Assembly: GCA_026018925.1 (NCBI GenBank)
Contig: JAKSZU010000018.1
Location: forward strand, 25,606,452 to 25,670,451
DNA length: 64,000 bases
Direction of reading: 5' to 3'
Source: Tupaia tana
Taxonomy: Eukaryota; Chordata; Mammalia; Scandentia; Tupaiidae
Shown: one piece after another, positions 46,548 to 57,624 of the stretch
Numbering within the stretch: the first letter of the stretch is position 1
Layout of the letters: every line of letters begins with the position of its first letter
Made by a program: the position numbers and the translations under genes
Notes under the pieces: model-generated
What the model was told of the DNA's origin: nothing
The model's database searches: none
Seen by the model: the letters and a program-made list of their open reading frames with translations, nothing else

Positions 46548-46798
46548 TTGTTTTGCTATAGAGTGCATGCACTGGTTGGAGAGAGACAGAGAAAGGGAGA
46601 GTGAGAAATATCTTCCCAGGGGAAATAACTATGCCACAGTTCCTTCTCCTTTATGCTCCTCTTGGGATTTTGGGCATGTGTGCCCATGTGTCTGGCATAG
46701 TTTTTAAGCTGGTGAGTATGGGACTCTATCTGTGGAGTAGGTCATGTGGGATCCAGCTGCCTTAACCTCTATGCCACCTAGCTGGCCCTATGTTTGCT
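46548..46798 (-). mobile_element. tRNA-derived SINE, type B
   Basis: Begins TTTTGCTATAGAGTGC and ends ATGCCACCTAGCTGGCCC. Second insertion in the inverted L1 arm. Confidence 0.87.
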
Positions 46799-47032
46799 TT
46801 TATAGTTTATGACTTTGGGATTATATCTTAGACCAAGATGATGGAATTTTTCCTCTATGCTTTCTTCAAGTAGTTTTAGAGATACAGATCTTACGTTTAA
46901 GTCTTTATTCCATTTTGAATTGACTTTTGTATCTGGTATGAAATGAAATCTAATTTTACCCTTCTTGCATGTGGATATCCAGTTTTCCCAGCATAATTTG
47001 TTAAAGACACTATGCTTCCTGCATGTAAGTTA

Positions 47033-48005
47033 TTGATACATTTTTAACTTGATTTAAAAATGGACAAAGGACCTGAAAAAGCATTTCTCCAAAGAAGACA
47101 TGTGAACAGTTATAAAGTTATAATAAAAAGTACACAAGATCCTTTATCATTAGAGAATGAAAATTAAACCTAGTTCAAAGTATTCCATCACACTTGTTGG
47201 AATAGTTGTTATCAAGCAAAGACATTATTACAATGTTGGTGAGAATGTGAAGAAAGGGAATTCTTGTACACTGTTCAGAATGAAAATTTGTATATCCATG
47301 TGGATAACAGTACAGAGGTTTCTCAGTAACTTAAAAACAATACTACCATAGGATATAGCAATCCCACTTACTGTATATGTATCCATAAAAAAATTAGAAT
47401 TCCAAAGAGTTATCTGCATTCTTATGTTTATTGTGGCATTTTTTTGATATAGCTACAATATGGACTCAATCCATGTCCATCAAGGATGAAAGGATAAAGA
47501 AAATGTATATAACATGCAAAGGAGGGCCAGTGGATGATGTGTTGGTTAAGGTATGGTTTCCCACATGGCTACCTATGCCTTAAGTCCTAGACCCAGAAGG
47601 AAAATCCTAACAAATAAATAGATAAATAAATAAATGTTGAAAAAAATGGAATACTATTCAGCTTATGAAAAGAGGAAATCCTGTCATTTGCAGCTATATG
47701 GCTGAATCTGAATAATATTATGTTAAGTGAAATACTACATGATCTCATTACATGTATAATCTAAAAAAGTTAAATTCATAACTCAGAAGTAAGAATTAAC
47801 ATTATGGATACTGGGAGGTGGGTTGATGTTGGAGGAGCACTGGTAAAAGGATATACAATTTCAGTTAAATGAAAGGAGTAAGTTCAGAAGATCTATTGTA
47901 CAACAGGTTGACTATAATAATAACAATGTACTATATACTTGAAAATTGATAAGAGGATAGATGTGAAGTGTTCTCATCACAAATAAATGTTAAGTATATA
48001 AAGTA
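47033..48005 (+). mobile_element. L1 3' end, sense arm of the same old L1
   Basis: AAAATGGACAAAGGACCTG, CATTTCTCCAAAGAAGACAT, TCAGAATGAAAATTTGTATA, AATACTATTCAGCTTATG and GGTTGACTATAATAATAAC run through the end of ORF2 into the 3' UTR. It is broken by a short SINE at 47522. Old (L1M type). Confidence 0.88.
47522..47645 (+). mobile_element. tRNA-derived SINE, head plus tail only
   Basis: GAGGGCCAGTGGATGATGTG, GTCCTAGACCCAGAAGG, then an AAATAAATA-type tail. Both the middle and the CT tract are missing. Confidence 0.7.
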
Positions 48006-48033
48006 ATACCATGCTACTTAGCTTGTACACCAT

Positions 48034-48423
48034 TGCTATGGTTTGAGTGTTCCATTCCTTGAGAAATCTCATGCTGTAATCTGAAATCCAAGCAGACAGT
48101 GTTGGGGAATGGGACCTAGTTGGAAGTACTTGGGAAATGGAGGTGTATCCAACATGAAGAAGCAATGCCAGCTTCCAAGAGGGAGCTAGTTCTCATTCAG
48201 GTTCCTGAGAGTGTGGGTCATTATAAAAGCAAGTTGACTACTGGCATGTTTCTCTCTGAACATGCCTGCTTTCCTTTCTTCTCTTGGCCACATTATGACA
48301 CAGTGCCAGAGGCTGGTCCCACTCCTTTAGACTCTCCAGCCAAGATTTGTGAGCCTCTTTTCTTTATAAATCACCTAGTCTCAGGTATTTTGTGTTATAG
48401 CCACACTGATGGACTAAGATAAC
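48034..48423 (+). mobile_element. MaLR LTR, MST/THE1-like (solo)
   Basis: TGCTATGGTTTGAGTGTTCC, CAGTGTTGGGGAATGGGACC, CACATTATGACACAGTGCC, AAATCACCTAGTCTCAGGTA and a terminal GGACTAAGATAAC match MST-type LTRs end to end. About 390 bp. No internal region adjoins it. Old solo fossil in the opposite orientation to the copy at 41402. Confidence 0.92.
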
Positions 48424-48839
48424 CATACATATATATAATTTTTGTTTGTCAATTAAAGAAATAAAGAAGCTACACACAATACTCATGGAGAAACAGCTTT
48501 GTAATTGTAGGTATCATTTAATTACATTTTTAGTTATGTTTTAGTCAGATAACTGCAAGAAGTTGGGGGTTCACTCTTCCTAAGTAATAAAAAGATTGAA
48601 AGGCAGTTGAAACAAAAAGATTTTTTTTAAATGATGAGTTTATTCTAACATCTTTTGGACATATATCTACCCATAGTAATTTAGATAATACAATTTCAAA
48701 TGATAAACCCAATGTCTGCATATTTTCTGCTTACAATGAGAACTTTACCTTCCTTAGCCTGATGTGATAATACAGCTGTGACTTGGAGGAAGAAGATGCT
48801 GGCCATGGTACTTTTACCTATTTCATGACCTCAGGTAAA
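48424..48839. other. No recognised feature
   Basis: Unique-looking DNA. Confidence 0.4.
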
Positions 48840-48854
48840 CCAGTGAAAACTTTT

Positions 48855-49120
48855 TTTTTCTTTTTTTTTGGAGAGGTTTTTGCTATAGGGCGCGTGCGCT
48901 CGCCAGACAGACAGAGAGAGACAGAGAGATAGAAAGCAGGAAATCACCCCCCAGGGGGGATGGCCATGCCGCAATCCCTTCTCCTCCATTCTCCTCTCGG
49001 GATCTTGGGCACGCACGCATACGCGCCCAGCGTGAGTTTAAGCCGCCGGGTCCGGGACTCGAACCGCGGTCGACTATGTGGGAGTCCAGCGACATAGCCA
49101 TTATGCTAACTGCTGGTCCC
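48855..49120 (-). mobile_element. Young tRNA-derived SINE, type A
   Basis: CpG-rich copy with the TSD CCAGTGAAAACTTTT at 48840-48854 and 49121-49135. It reads from GGTTTTTGCTATAGGGCGCG to GCTAACTGCTGGTCCC and is close to the type A consensus. Confidence 0.96.
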
Positions 49121-49324
49121 CCAGTGAAAACTTTTGACATATTATTTTTCCCCTTAGTTAAACCAGAGATATGAAACTGGATTTAATTATGCACTGGAAA
49201 TACCTCCTTTATCTTCAAACTGAGAAATTATTAACATATCATAGACACCTTTTTCTCATATAACATGGATGGTGCAAATAATTCCCTCCAGAGCTGCTCC
49301 AGAGGGTTTGACTTTATTTTTAAT

Positions 49325-49574
49325 TTATTTGTTTATTATTTTAGTAATTATCAGAGGTGTATGTGTTCTCCAGAAAGAGACTAAATAAATACCCCTCAAG
49401 GACCTTGGCCATATCACAATCCTTTTTCCTCCATTTCTTCATCCTATCAGGATTTTGGGGACACATGTGCACCTGGGGTGTTTTTCAATATGCCAAGCTG
49501 GGATTTGAATTATGGTGAGCTGTGTGAGATATGGTTCCTGATACGCTGCATGTAAACACTGTGCTATGGGGCCT
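49325..49574 (-). mobile_element. tRNA-derived SINE, type B, old
   Basis: GTGTATGTGTTCTCCAGAAAG, CCCCTCAAGGACCTTGGCC, TTGGGGACACATGTGCACC and GGGGCCTGCTC preserve the minus-strand order. The CT tract has nearly decayed. Confidence 0.75.
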
Positions 49575-50099
49575 GCTCAAGTTTGACTTTAAGTAGTGTC
49601 ACAAAAAAAGTACTAAGGCACTCAGGCTTCTCATCAATCATGTTACAGTGAGCATGCTGATAAATAACTTAGAACAAAGCAGCTCTCCCACTGGTAACTA
49701 TTTAAGGCAGAGCCACAAAGAAGCAGCATCCATAGAGGGCAACCTACACACTTAGAAGGGGTAGAAAACAAGGATTCCACTCTGTCTGTTGTACAAGGTG
49801 AGGAAAATTATTTCACAGTGTTTAGATTAAAAACAACTTTCTGCTTGAAGTTAACTTAAAATTGTACATTTATTTTAGCTTGTACTCATACTTGTATATG
49901 CCAAAGATTAGAATAAAGGGTAAGGAATTCTACAAATTTGGCTAGTCACACCTTGTGGAATTGAGTAGGGTATACTATGTTCATCAAACCTTATGTGGTT
50001 GTAAAATGTGATCATTAGAGCTAACATCCTAAATGATTGCCAAGTCAGTCAGAAGCAATATTGTAAGAAACATCTGGTGGTGCTACTGACGGTAATGGT

Positions 50100-50335
50100 A
50101 AGATTTGTATTACTACTAGTAATTGTAGTAGCAGCAGCTAATATCTATGAGATGGGGGTACTTTACTTGCAGCAGGCATGAAACTGAATATTTCACATTG
50201 ATAACTTTATTTAATCCATGTTCTATCTCTATGGTTTAGATAATACCATTCTCATTTTACAGATATGGTAGCTGAATCTTAAAAGTGCTAAATACTTTCC
50301 AAAGCCATGTGACTAGTAAGACATATAACCAATAT
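50100..50335 (-). mobile_element. MIR SINE
   Basis: GCAGGCATGAAACTGAATAT, AACTTTATTTAATCCATG, ATACCATTCTCATTTTACAG and AAAGCCATGTGACTAGTAAG match antisense MIR from 3' end to core. Confidence 0.8.
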
Positions 50336-50341
50336 CTATAT

Positions 50342-50630
50342 ATATAAATAGATAGATATTAGAATTTTTTTGCCTTAGGGCATGTGAACTTTCCAGAGAG
50401 AGAGAGAAACAGAGAGAGACAGAGAGAGAGCAAGAGGGAAAGTGAGATATCACTTCCCACCTGAGGGGATGGCCATACTACTGTCCCCTCTTCTCTCTTT
50501 TTCTGCTGGGATGTTGGGCATGCTTACACATGTACATGGTGTGAGTTTCAAGCCACCAGATCCAGAACTCAAACTCTGGTCTGTCATGTGGGAGTCCACT
50601 GACATAACCACTACACCATCCACTGGCCCC
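50342..50630 (-). mobile_element. tRNA-derived SINE, type A/B intermediate
   Basis: It ends CACTGGCCCC. Flanks share CCAATATCTATA/CCAATACCTGTA, a likely TSD. The CT tract is long (GA-rich on plus, 50397-50445). Confidence 0.85.
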
Positions 50631-51090
50631 AATACCTGTACTTTTAAATAGGGTAAAGAACATTTTCTTGATACAAGGGGAGAGCATATCAAGAATGATG
50701 CAAAAAGTGTATTCAGTTCACTAACTTTGACAGATACTAAAGAGAATAATTTCTTGAGTCAATTCTGAGAATATAAAATTCAAAATGAATTGGCTGACTG
50801 TACCATACCTCAGTTCATGTGTGTATTGTTCATGGTATAGACAAGCTGAGGATGGTTACAAGGAATCAATACAAAACAAATTAGAAGATTGGAATCCAAG
50901 CACACAACTGTACAGGAAAAGACCAATGAAGGAGAAAAGGCAAGTGTTAGCATTTGGGCAAGTCAATGAGAATATTGATTGGTCCACAACAGAGATTATT
51001 CTCTTAGTGATATGTTAGTTAATCGATATTTGTATAAATCTTCTCAGATTATGATTCTCCATTACGTTTTTTGAAAACTACCTGAATTTT
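50631..51090. other. No recognised feature
   Basis: Unique-looking DNA. Confidence 0.4.
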
Positions 51091-51094
51091 TAAA

Positions 51095-51250
51095 CTTTAT
51101 TTATTTATTTATTCAAATTTGACCAGAGGGGGACAGGGAATGGAAGAGAGAAACAGAAGGGAGAGAGAGAGAAAGAGAGAGAGAGAGAGAATGCATGCCA
51201 CCAGGTCCAGGACTCAAACTGCAGTTGGCCATGTGGGAGTCCAGTCCCTC
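51095..51250 (-). mobile_element. tRNA-derived SINE, type C (short form)
   Basis: TTTA-repeat tail, GA-rich tract, then GCCACCAGGTCCAGGACTC and the head to GTCCAGTCCC. The middle is absent and the extreme 5' end is lost. Confidence 0.75.
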
Positions 51251-51391
51251 TCCATTATTTCTTACCAGGTCCCCTTCCTTACTTGAGTGAGTCCCCTTAG
51301 CCATACTGTAAGCTAAATAAACTCCTCCAAGCCCTAGACATAATTTGTGTTTGTCTCTGTTTCATGCTTATTCTCTAACTAGAAATTTGGG

Positions 51392-51656
51392 GTTGTGGCA
51401 CCAGGAGATGGCCAATTGGTTACATCGCTGGACTCCCACATAATCAACTGCAGTCCAAGTCCCAGACCTGGTAGCATAAAATTCATGCTGGGAGTGTATG
51501 CGTGCATGCCTAGAATCTCTAGAGGAGAATGGAGGAGAAGAGATTGTGGCATGGCCATCATCTCAGGGGAGTGATTTCTTGTTTTCTGTCTCTCTATCTC
51601 TCCAATGAACATACATGCACTAGAGGAAAAATCTCTCTTAAAAAAAGAAAGAAAGA
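51392..51656 (+). mobile_element. tRNA-derived SINE, type A
   Basis: GGCACCAGGAGATGGCCAAT head, TCGCTGGACTCCCACATAAT, CT tract and CACTAGAGGAAAAATCTCTC end. The TSD AGAAATTTGGG is exact at 51381-51391 and 51657-51667. Confidence 0.92.
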
Positions 51657-51667
51657 AGAAATTTGGG

Positions 51668-53155
51668 ATTGGGATAACAAATTGCCACAGTCTGGTTTCT
51701 TATGAACAACAAAAGCTGAGTCTATCAGGGATGTTCTGAATAGCAGACAGTCAAGTAGAAGAGTGTGAGTGAGTTCTTGCATAAAGAGTTGGAGGAAATT
51801 AGATATGATTTCTAGTTTCTGTTTTCTATCCTATCAAGTATATTCCTGCACCTGAATTCTATATTTTAATAATGTCTGGCTTTGAAAACAAAAATGAATT
51901 AGAGTTAGTTTCTGTAGCTTAAAAAAAATCAACAACTGATTCAAGCAACAAGATGTCTTGTAACTTATTAGTTTGAGAAATAGACTGACGCTCTTTCAAA
52001 AATCGTTTCTCATTCTTTATAAGAATGGGAACCCTGCCAAGTCTTATAATAGGCAGACATCTGGACTAGGTAAAGTTTAAATAACTTTGAAAGATTATAT
52101 TCTGGGGCTTAATCAGATAAGTTTTATTCCTTTCAGGATGCTGATTTATAAAAGTTTAGGGTGTGCTATATTTCACATTATCAAATGCCTCACATCTTAC
52201 TTTACTGAATATGAATACATTATGAGAATGCAGTTTAAAAATTCAACTACAATGTAGAAAGAACAGTTGACACAATCTATCACCTTGCCCAAGTATAAAA
52301 TTCAGTTTTAATTACACTAATTAGAAAATAGACTCTAAAAACTGTGCATAATTTTTAAAAGGCTAGCAACATAACTTTTTATGTTTTCAAAATCAGTTAC
52401 AGAACTGTGAAATTCCCCACTGATACCATTGCTAATTTACAAGCCTCATACTTATATAAACTTATGTTAGTATTAAAAAACAACAGCAACAAAACACAAA
52501 CACACACACACGCACACACACACCCCTAATTGTCTGTCTTTGTCTGATTCATAGGCATTGCAGAATGAGTTTCTACTGCAGAATCTGCTAGTTTGTGCTT
52601 TCCCTGTAATGTAGTAGAGCCCTGAAAACAATTACTTGCTGTTTGAGAACAATGTCATCTATGTTTTCAGAATGATTGGTTATTGACTCAAATCCAGTAG
52701 TACTGCCAGTTTTGATCATGCCACCATAAAAGACTTTGATTCCCTTAAACCATGTTTTTTGTTGAAACTATCATGTTTCTGTCAGTGAAGATATGACTGG
52801 ACATTGGAAAGTGATGCATTGGTAAAATGCAACACTCTGAGATTCTGTGTTTTGTCTGGTGACCTCCCTGATTACAATCAGCACTAGTGTGCCTCTGATC
52901 CAGGGTTGACTGAGGTTGGGGTAGATCCTGGCATCAAGACCCTATTAGGGATGCTGTGAACTTTTATTAAAAAAAAGGGGTGAACAAAGTTACTTAAATA
53001 ATTAAAATAAAACACACATTTATTTATTATGTAAAAATGACTGATGATTTCCACATTGATAATCCATATATTTATTTCAACCAATTTTAATAGTATTTTT
53101 GAGATAGACTGAACAATATGTAACTTATAAGACACACTTGGAATTCACTCTAAGG
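51668..53155. other. No recognised gene
   Basis: Unique-looking AT-rich DNA with a (CA)n run at 52499-52523. No repeat family recognised. Confidence 0.45.
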
Positions 53156-53360
53156 CAGTGGTTCTCAATCCAGAGAGTTCATTTTGTGCTCTAAGGAACA
53201 TTTAGCAATTTTTAAAGACACTTTATATTGTCATAACTGGAGTCGAGGAATGCACTGGTATCTAGGGATGCTGCCTAACATCAGACCAAGCACAGAATAG
53301 TCCTACAGAATAAGGGACTCTTTCTAAAATGTTAATAGTCCCGAGTTTGTGAAAGCTCTG
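53156..53360 (+). mobile_element. MER20 hAT-Charlie DNA transposon
   Basis: CAGTGGTTCTCAATCCAGAG, AAGGAACATTTAGCAATTTT, TTGTCATAACTGG, GGTATCTAGGGATGCTGCC, ACAGAATAGTCC and a terminal GTGAAAGCTCTG cover MER20 from end to end (about 205 bp, near its usual length). Non-autonomous. No matching 8-bp target duplication is visible. Confidence 0.88.
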
Positions 53361-53631
53361 CTAGAGGAGCCCTCTACGTATCTTCAAAAGCTAGTTTCTG
53401 TTGTTTTGCCCAACGACCAAGTGAGATGCAAGGCTTCTGTTTTGCAGGAGATGATTGTGAAAGTCATAGATAAGAACTGCATGGTGGTTATAGATATGAC
53501 CATCTTAGAGACTCCAGGGCACTCCAAATTAAGCAAATTATGTTTTGATCAAGTTGTGTGTTGTGTTTCACAGTCAAATCTTTGTAAGTTACTCCAGAAT
53601 AAGAAGCATAAGGTTTTCTTTTCTCTTTGGC

Positions 53632-53887
53632 TTTTTTTTTTTTTTTTTGGAGAGGTTTTTGCTACATGGTATGTGCACTCGCCAGAAAGACAGAGAGACA
53701 GAAAGTGAGAAATCACCACCCGGGGGGATGGCCACATTGCAATCCCTTCTCCTCCATTTTCCTCTTGGGATCTTGGGCATGCACGTACACACGCCCAGAG
53801 TGAGTTCAAGCCACTGGGCCGGGACTTGAACCGCGGACAACTACATAGGAGTTCAGCGACATAGCCATTACACTAACTCCTGGTCCC
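53632..53887 (-). mobile_element. tRNA-derived SINE, type A
   Basis: T-run 53632-53648, then GGAGAGGTTTTTGCTACATG and the head ACTCCTGGTCCC. Flanks share TTCTCTTTGGC/TTCTTTGGC. Fairly young. Confidence 0.92.
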
Positions 53888-55460
53888 TTCTTTGGCATTT
53901 AATAATGATTATTAAACATCTCGAGCTATTAAGTGAAAACTGCTAGTATTATTAATATATAAAATAAGTGATGCTTTTTCTAAACTATCATAGATTTGTC
54001 TCAAGGTACTTAACATACTTTTGTTAATTAGATAATTTGAGATCTCTTTGATGTAAGAAATATAAAAGGTAATTTTATTCCAATTTTGCTTATGGAAATT
54101 ATGTGCCTCGTGTGAGTAAATAGCCAGGACTCTGAACTACTTCTGCAAATGGAGTAATTTAATTGTGTAGCACTCCAAGTGTCATGGCCTCATGAAAGAA
54201 AGCACAATTTTCATTTGAGACCCCAAGCAAGAACTGACTCTGCTCATTAAAGGGTGAAACTATAAACTTTCCCAAGGGACATTATGACAGAAAATGTTGA
54301 TTGTGACAGAGAAGGTAACATAGTGCAGACACATATTTCAGAACAAAACACAGCTGCAACATGGTAAAGCTCTTCCTAGCCTTAAGTGGAATAAGGAACT
54401 AGCATTTGACCAAATTACATAAGTAGAAAGCAAATTCTCCATTAATCAATTGATCATGACTATATTTAAAGTGAATTTTATGCTGATCTCGGTTATTTTC
54501 TTGTTGAAGTACACCATTTGCAGGTAATTTTTAGCCTCCATTAAAGCTTGGAAAATATTAGAAAAGAATGTTATGCAATACAGGGGAAGTAACATAAGCA
54601 ATTGATTTTAAAAAAGGAGAGAAAAATGGGCCAGTAGGAGGCATAATTGTTCTCCTCAGTTCCAAGAGAATTGTGTCAATTCTAGCTTTTGTCTTTTCTT
54701 AACAAAATTTGTGGACAATATAACCCTAAATTGTCTTTCTGCTTCCCATACCCACCTCTCCCATCTATGTCATATACAATACACACAAAATACTTGCAAT
54801 TTTTAATTGAATGCAAATTTTAAAGGATGGTAATGAGAATGAAAAATTAATAATAGTTCCCACAAATTCATCACCTTAAAAAGTAAATTAATTTCTATTT
54901 TTTCCGCTTCCTTTTATTAATCCCTAGTTCAATAGTGTGGCTATACTTTTTAAAATTTAATTTGTTTAATCTAATTTGTTTGCATTTTGTTCTCTTACTA
55001 TATAATATTCCCATTTGCTTTACAATCTCCATTATTATAGTGATGGCTATATAATTTTCAATGCAGTTAAATTTATCACACATTTATAACTCTAACGAAT
55101 ATTTTCAGGAAATCTTGCTTATTGTTCTTTCCCTTTACTTTTAGATGAAGAGTCTTATTATAATATACTTATTCTGAGCCATTCGGTTGTTCTAAGAGTT
55201 CTTTAATAGCAAAACAGGATTACATGGTTGCTGCGTATTACCTATTTTTCCTAGTTTCATAAACATAACCTAATCACTGCAACCAAGTACTATAGCAGTT
55301 AGCACAAGATTCTTGTATCATGTGTATGTTTTGAATATCTTCATTTATCCTTAGTATTTACTTTTAATAATAGTCCTTTAGTATTCACTTTTATTAATTC
55401 TAAATGATACATTTTCACTTTATTTCTTAAGCTGAAGTTTTGCATAAAGAAATTGATGGT
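53888..55460. other. No recognised gene
   Basis: AT-rich DNA. A weak MLT1-like stretch may lie at 54175-54290 (GAGACCCCAAGCAAGAACTG). Confidence 0.4.
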
Positions 55461-55724
55461 GGGAACCAGCAGTTAGCGTAATGATTATGTCGCTGGACTC
55501 CCACGTAGCCGACCGCGGTTCGCATCTCGGACCCGGTGGCTTACAACTCACGCCGGGTGCGTGTGCGTGCGTGGCCAAGATCCCGAGAGGAGAATGGAGG
55601 AGAAGGGATTGCGGCGTGACCATCCCCCCTGGGGGGTGATTTCTCGCTTTCTGTCTCTATGTCTCTGTCTGTCTGGCGAGCGCACGCGCCCTATAGTGAA
55701 AAACCTCTCCAAAAAAAAAAAAAA
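55461..55724 (+). mobile_element. Young tRNA-derived SINE, type A (variant-B-box subfamily)
   Basis: CpG-rich copy with the exact TSD AAATTGATGGT (55450-55460 and 55725-55735). It shares GGGAACC, GGTTCGCATCTCGG, TTACAACTCACGCC, GCGTGACC and GTCTCTATGTCTC with the copy at 12721. These differ from other type A copies. Confidence 0.96.
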
Positions 55725-55835
55725 AAATTGATGGTTATATCTCAGAAACACTTATCCATCCATACTTCAGGATTTGCTTTGCCACAACTTCTTTGTAGTT
55801 GATTTATCACTAACATAGCGAAAGATTACATTTTT

Positions 55836-56088
55836 AATAAGCTTTTGTCATAGGGCACGTGCACTCACTGAAGAGAGATGGAGAAAGACAGTGCGAGGGA
55901 AAATGAGAAATCACCCTCTAAAGGGTAATGGCCATGGTGCAATTTCTTCTCCTCCATGCTCCTCCTGAGATTTTGGGCATGCATGCACACGTCCAGCGTG
56001 ATTTTCAAGCTACCAGGTTCTGAACTCAAACCTCAGTAGGTTATGTGGGAACACAGAACCTTCACTGCTCTGCCACTCGCTGGCCCCA
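55836..56088 (-). mobile_element. tRNA-derived SINE, type B
   Basis: AAGCTTTTGTCATAGGGCAC end, middle, and head CTGCCACTCGCTGGCCCC. Confidence 0.87.
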
Positions 56089-56334
56089 GCTAAGGATTAC
56101 TTTTGTTCAAGATTTACTGTTAACCATACACATGGTGGGGAGGAAGTACTCTCTTTTATAACTTTGTAACTAGTAGAGAAAGAAAGTTAAGTGTTTGAGT
56201 AACTATGAGGAATGTAAAATGTGGTAAGTGACAGAAGGGAGATATACATCAATGAAAATTCAGTAAAGGGGAGAAGCAAGGAAGGCTTCAGAAACATGGC
56301 ATTTCAGGAAAACATATGTGCTTTATTTATTTTA

Positions 56335-56535
56335 TTTTTTCCTAAAGATGGTGTTTCACTGTGTCACATTAATTCCTCTTCAGCTTTCTGGAACCACAAG
56401 CCATACAACCATGCCCAACACTTTTAGATAGGATCTGGTTATGTTGGCTAGGCTAGACTGTATAGCTCATGGTCCTTCTGTGTCTAATAACTGGGATTAC
56501 AGGTACCTATAACCAGCTTGGCTGGGAATCCAACC
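56335..56535 (-). mobile_element. 7SL-like SINE, apparently dimeric
   Basis: On the plus strand AAGATGGTGTTTCACTGTGT, CAGCTTTCTGGAACCACAAG and CCATGCCCAAC form a decayed right-monomer-like half. TAGGATCTGGTTATGTTGGC, AACTGGGATTACAGGTACC and CAGCTTGGCTGGG form a left-monomer-like half. The layout parallels antisense Alu. Confidence 0.65.
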
Positions 56536-56582
56536 AGACCTCCCATGTGGAATCAGCCTGCATAGCAACAACATCTTTCTTT

Positions 56583-56832
56583 TTCTTAATTTATTTATTT
56601 ATTTTTGTATTACTGTAGGGCCCGTGCACTCACGCAAGAGAGACAGAGGAAAAGTGAGAAATCACCTCCCAGAGTGTACACCCATGCTGCAATCCCTTCT
56701 TCTCTTGGGATTTTGGGCATGCATGCACACAACAGCTGGCATGTTTTTCAAATTGTGGGGTCCAGGTCTCAAACAGTGCAGTCGAACATGTGGGATCCAA
56801 TCACCTTAACCTTCATGCCACCTTCTGGCCTA
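56583..56832 (-). mobile_element. tRNA-derived SINE, type B
   Basis: TTTA-repeat tail, GTAGGGCCCGTGCACTCACG, and head ATGCCACCTTCTGGCC. The middle has lost a few bases. Confidence 0.87.
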
Positions 56833-56858
56833 CAGCAGCATCTTAATAGCTCACTTGA

Positions 56859-57121
56859 GGACCAGCATGAGGAGTGTGGTTAAGGCACTGGACTCCCACA
56901 TGACAAACTGTGGTTCAACTCTTGGACATGGTGGCTTAAAAGTCACACCAGGCACATGTGTGTGTTTGCCCCAAATCTCAGGAAGATAGTGGAGGAGAAG
57001 GGATTGTGTCATGGCCATCTCCCCTGGGGGAAGGGTGATTTCTCACTTTCCCTCTCACTATCTCTCTGTCTCCCTGGTGAGTGCACTTGCCCTATGGACA
57101 ACACCTAAACAAACAAACAAA
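56859..57121 (+). mobile_element. tRNA-derived SINE, type B
   Basis: Starts GGACCAGCATGAGGAGTGTGG. The TSD AATAGC(T/A)CACTTG is at 56846-56858 and 57122-57134. The tail is a CAAA repeat. It lies 26 bp from the preceding minus-strand copy, head to head. Confidence 0.93.
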
Positions 57122-57382
57122 AATAGCACACTTGTGCTACTGCTGCATGGTTTTCAGCTGAATTTTGAAAAAATAACAATTTAGGAAAGCAAGAGAGAGC
57201 AATTTAAGGTGGAAGAAGTCAAGGAAATACACAAAGGCAGAAAACACAGAATGCCTGTGTATCATTAAAATTACAGTACCAAGATGTAGGCAGGTTTCAC
57301 ATGGCTTATTTGTGTTTACGAGATCTGAAAGCTTTCAGAGTCATCACCAACAGCATTGCCTTTAAAAAAAACTAAGCTTAGA
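57122..57382. other. No recognised feature
   Basis: Unique-looking DNA. Confidence 0.4.
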
Positions 57383-57624
57383 GGGCCAGCAGGTGGCATG
57401 GAGGTTAAGGCCCTGGATCCTGCATGGCTGACCCCACAGCTTGAGTCCTGAACCCAACAACTTGAAAATCACCTCTTGCGCATTTGTATGCATATCTAAA
57501 TCCTTTGAGGAGAATGGAGGAGAGGATTATAGTGTGGTTATCCTCTCTGGGGGGTAATTTATCACTTTTTCGTTCTGATTTTTCTCTCTGTGTCTTGGGA
57601 GAGCACATGCACTCTATGCTGAAA

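Larger units (their letters stand above)
46045..47028 (-). mobile_element. L1 ORF2 segment, inverted 5' arm of an old L1
   Basis: Antisense ORF2: CTCTATATATTTTGGATATT, CATTCTGTAGGTTGTCTCTT, AAGTCTTTATTCCATTTTGA, GATATCCAGTTTTCCCAGCA. Two SINEs interrupt it (46202-46458 and 46548-46798). ORF2 sequence at its outer end is contiguous with the start of the sense segment at about 47035. Confidence 0.85.

Noticed and set aside
48120-48422. 100-codon open frame
   Set aside because: It lies within the MST-like LTR.
41402-48423. The two MST-like LTRs as a pair bounding one element
   Set aside because: They are in opposite orientations with unrelated DNA between; both are independent solo LTRs.
46202-49120. 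CRISPR-like or satellite array, from the repeated GAGACAGAGAG blocks
   Set aside because: These are the CT-rich parts of dispersed SINEs, with unequal spacing and opposite orientations.
53349-53708. 119-codon open frame with a protein-like first 90 residues
   Set aside because: It starts inside MER20, ends inside a SINE, and shows no similarity I recognise. The middle (53361-53630) is unique DNA, but chance is the simpler explanation.
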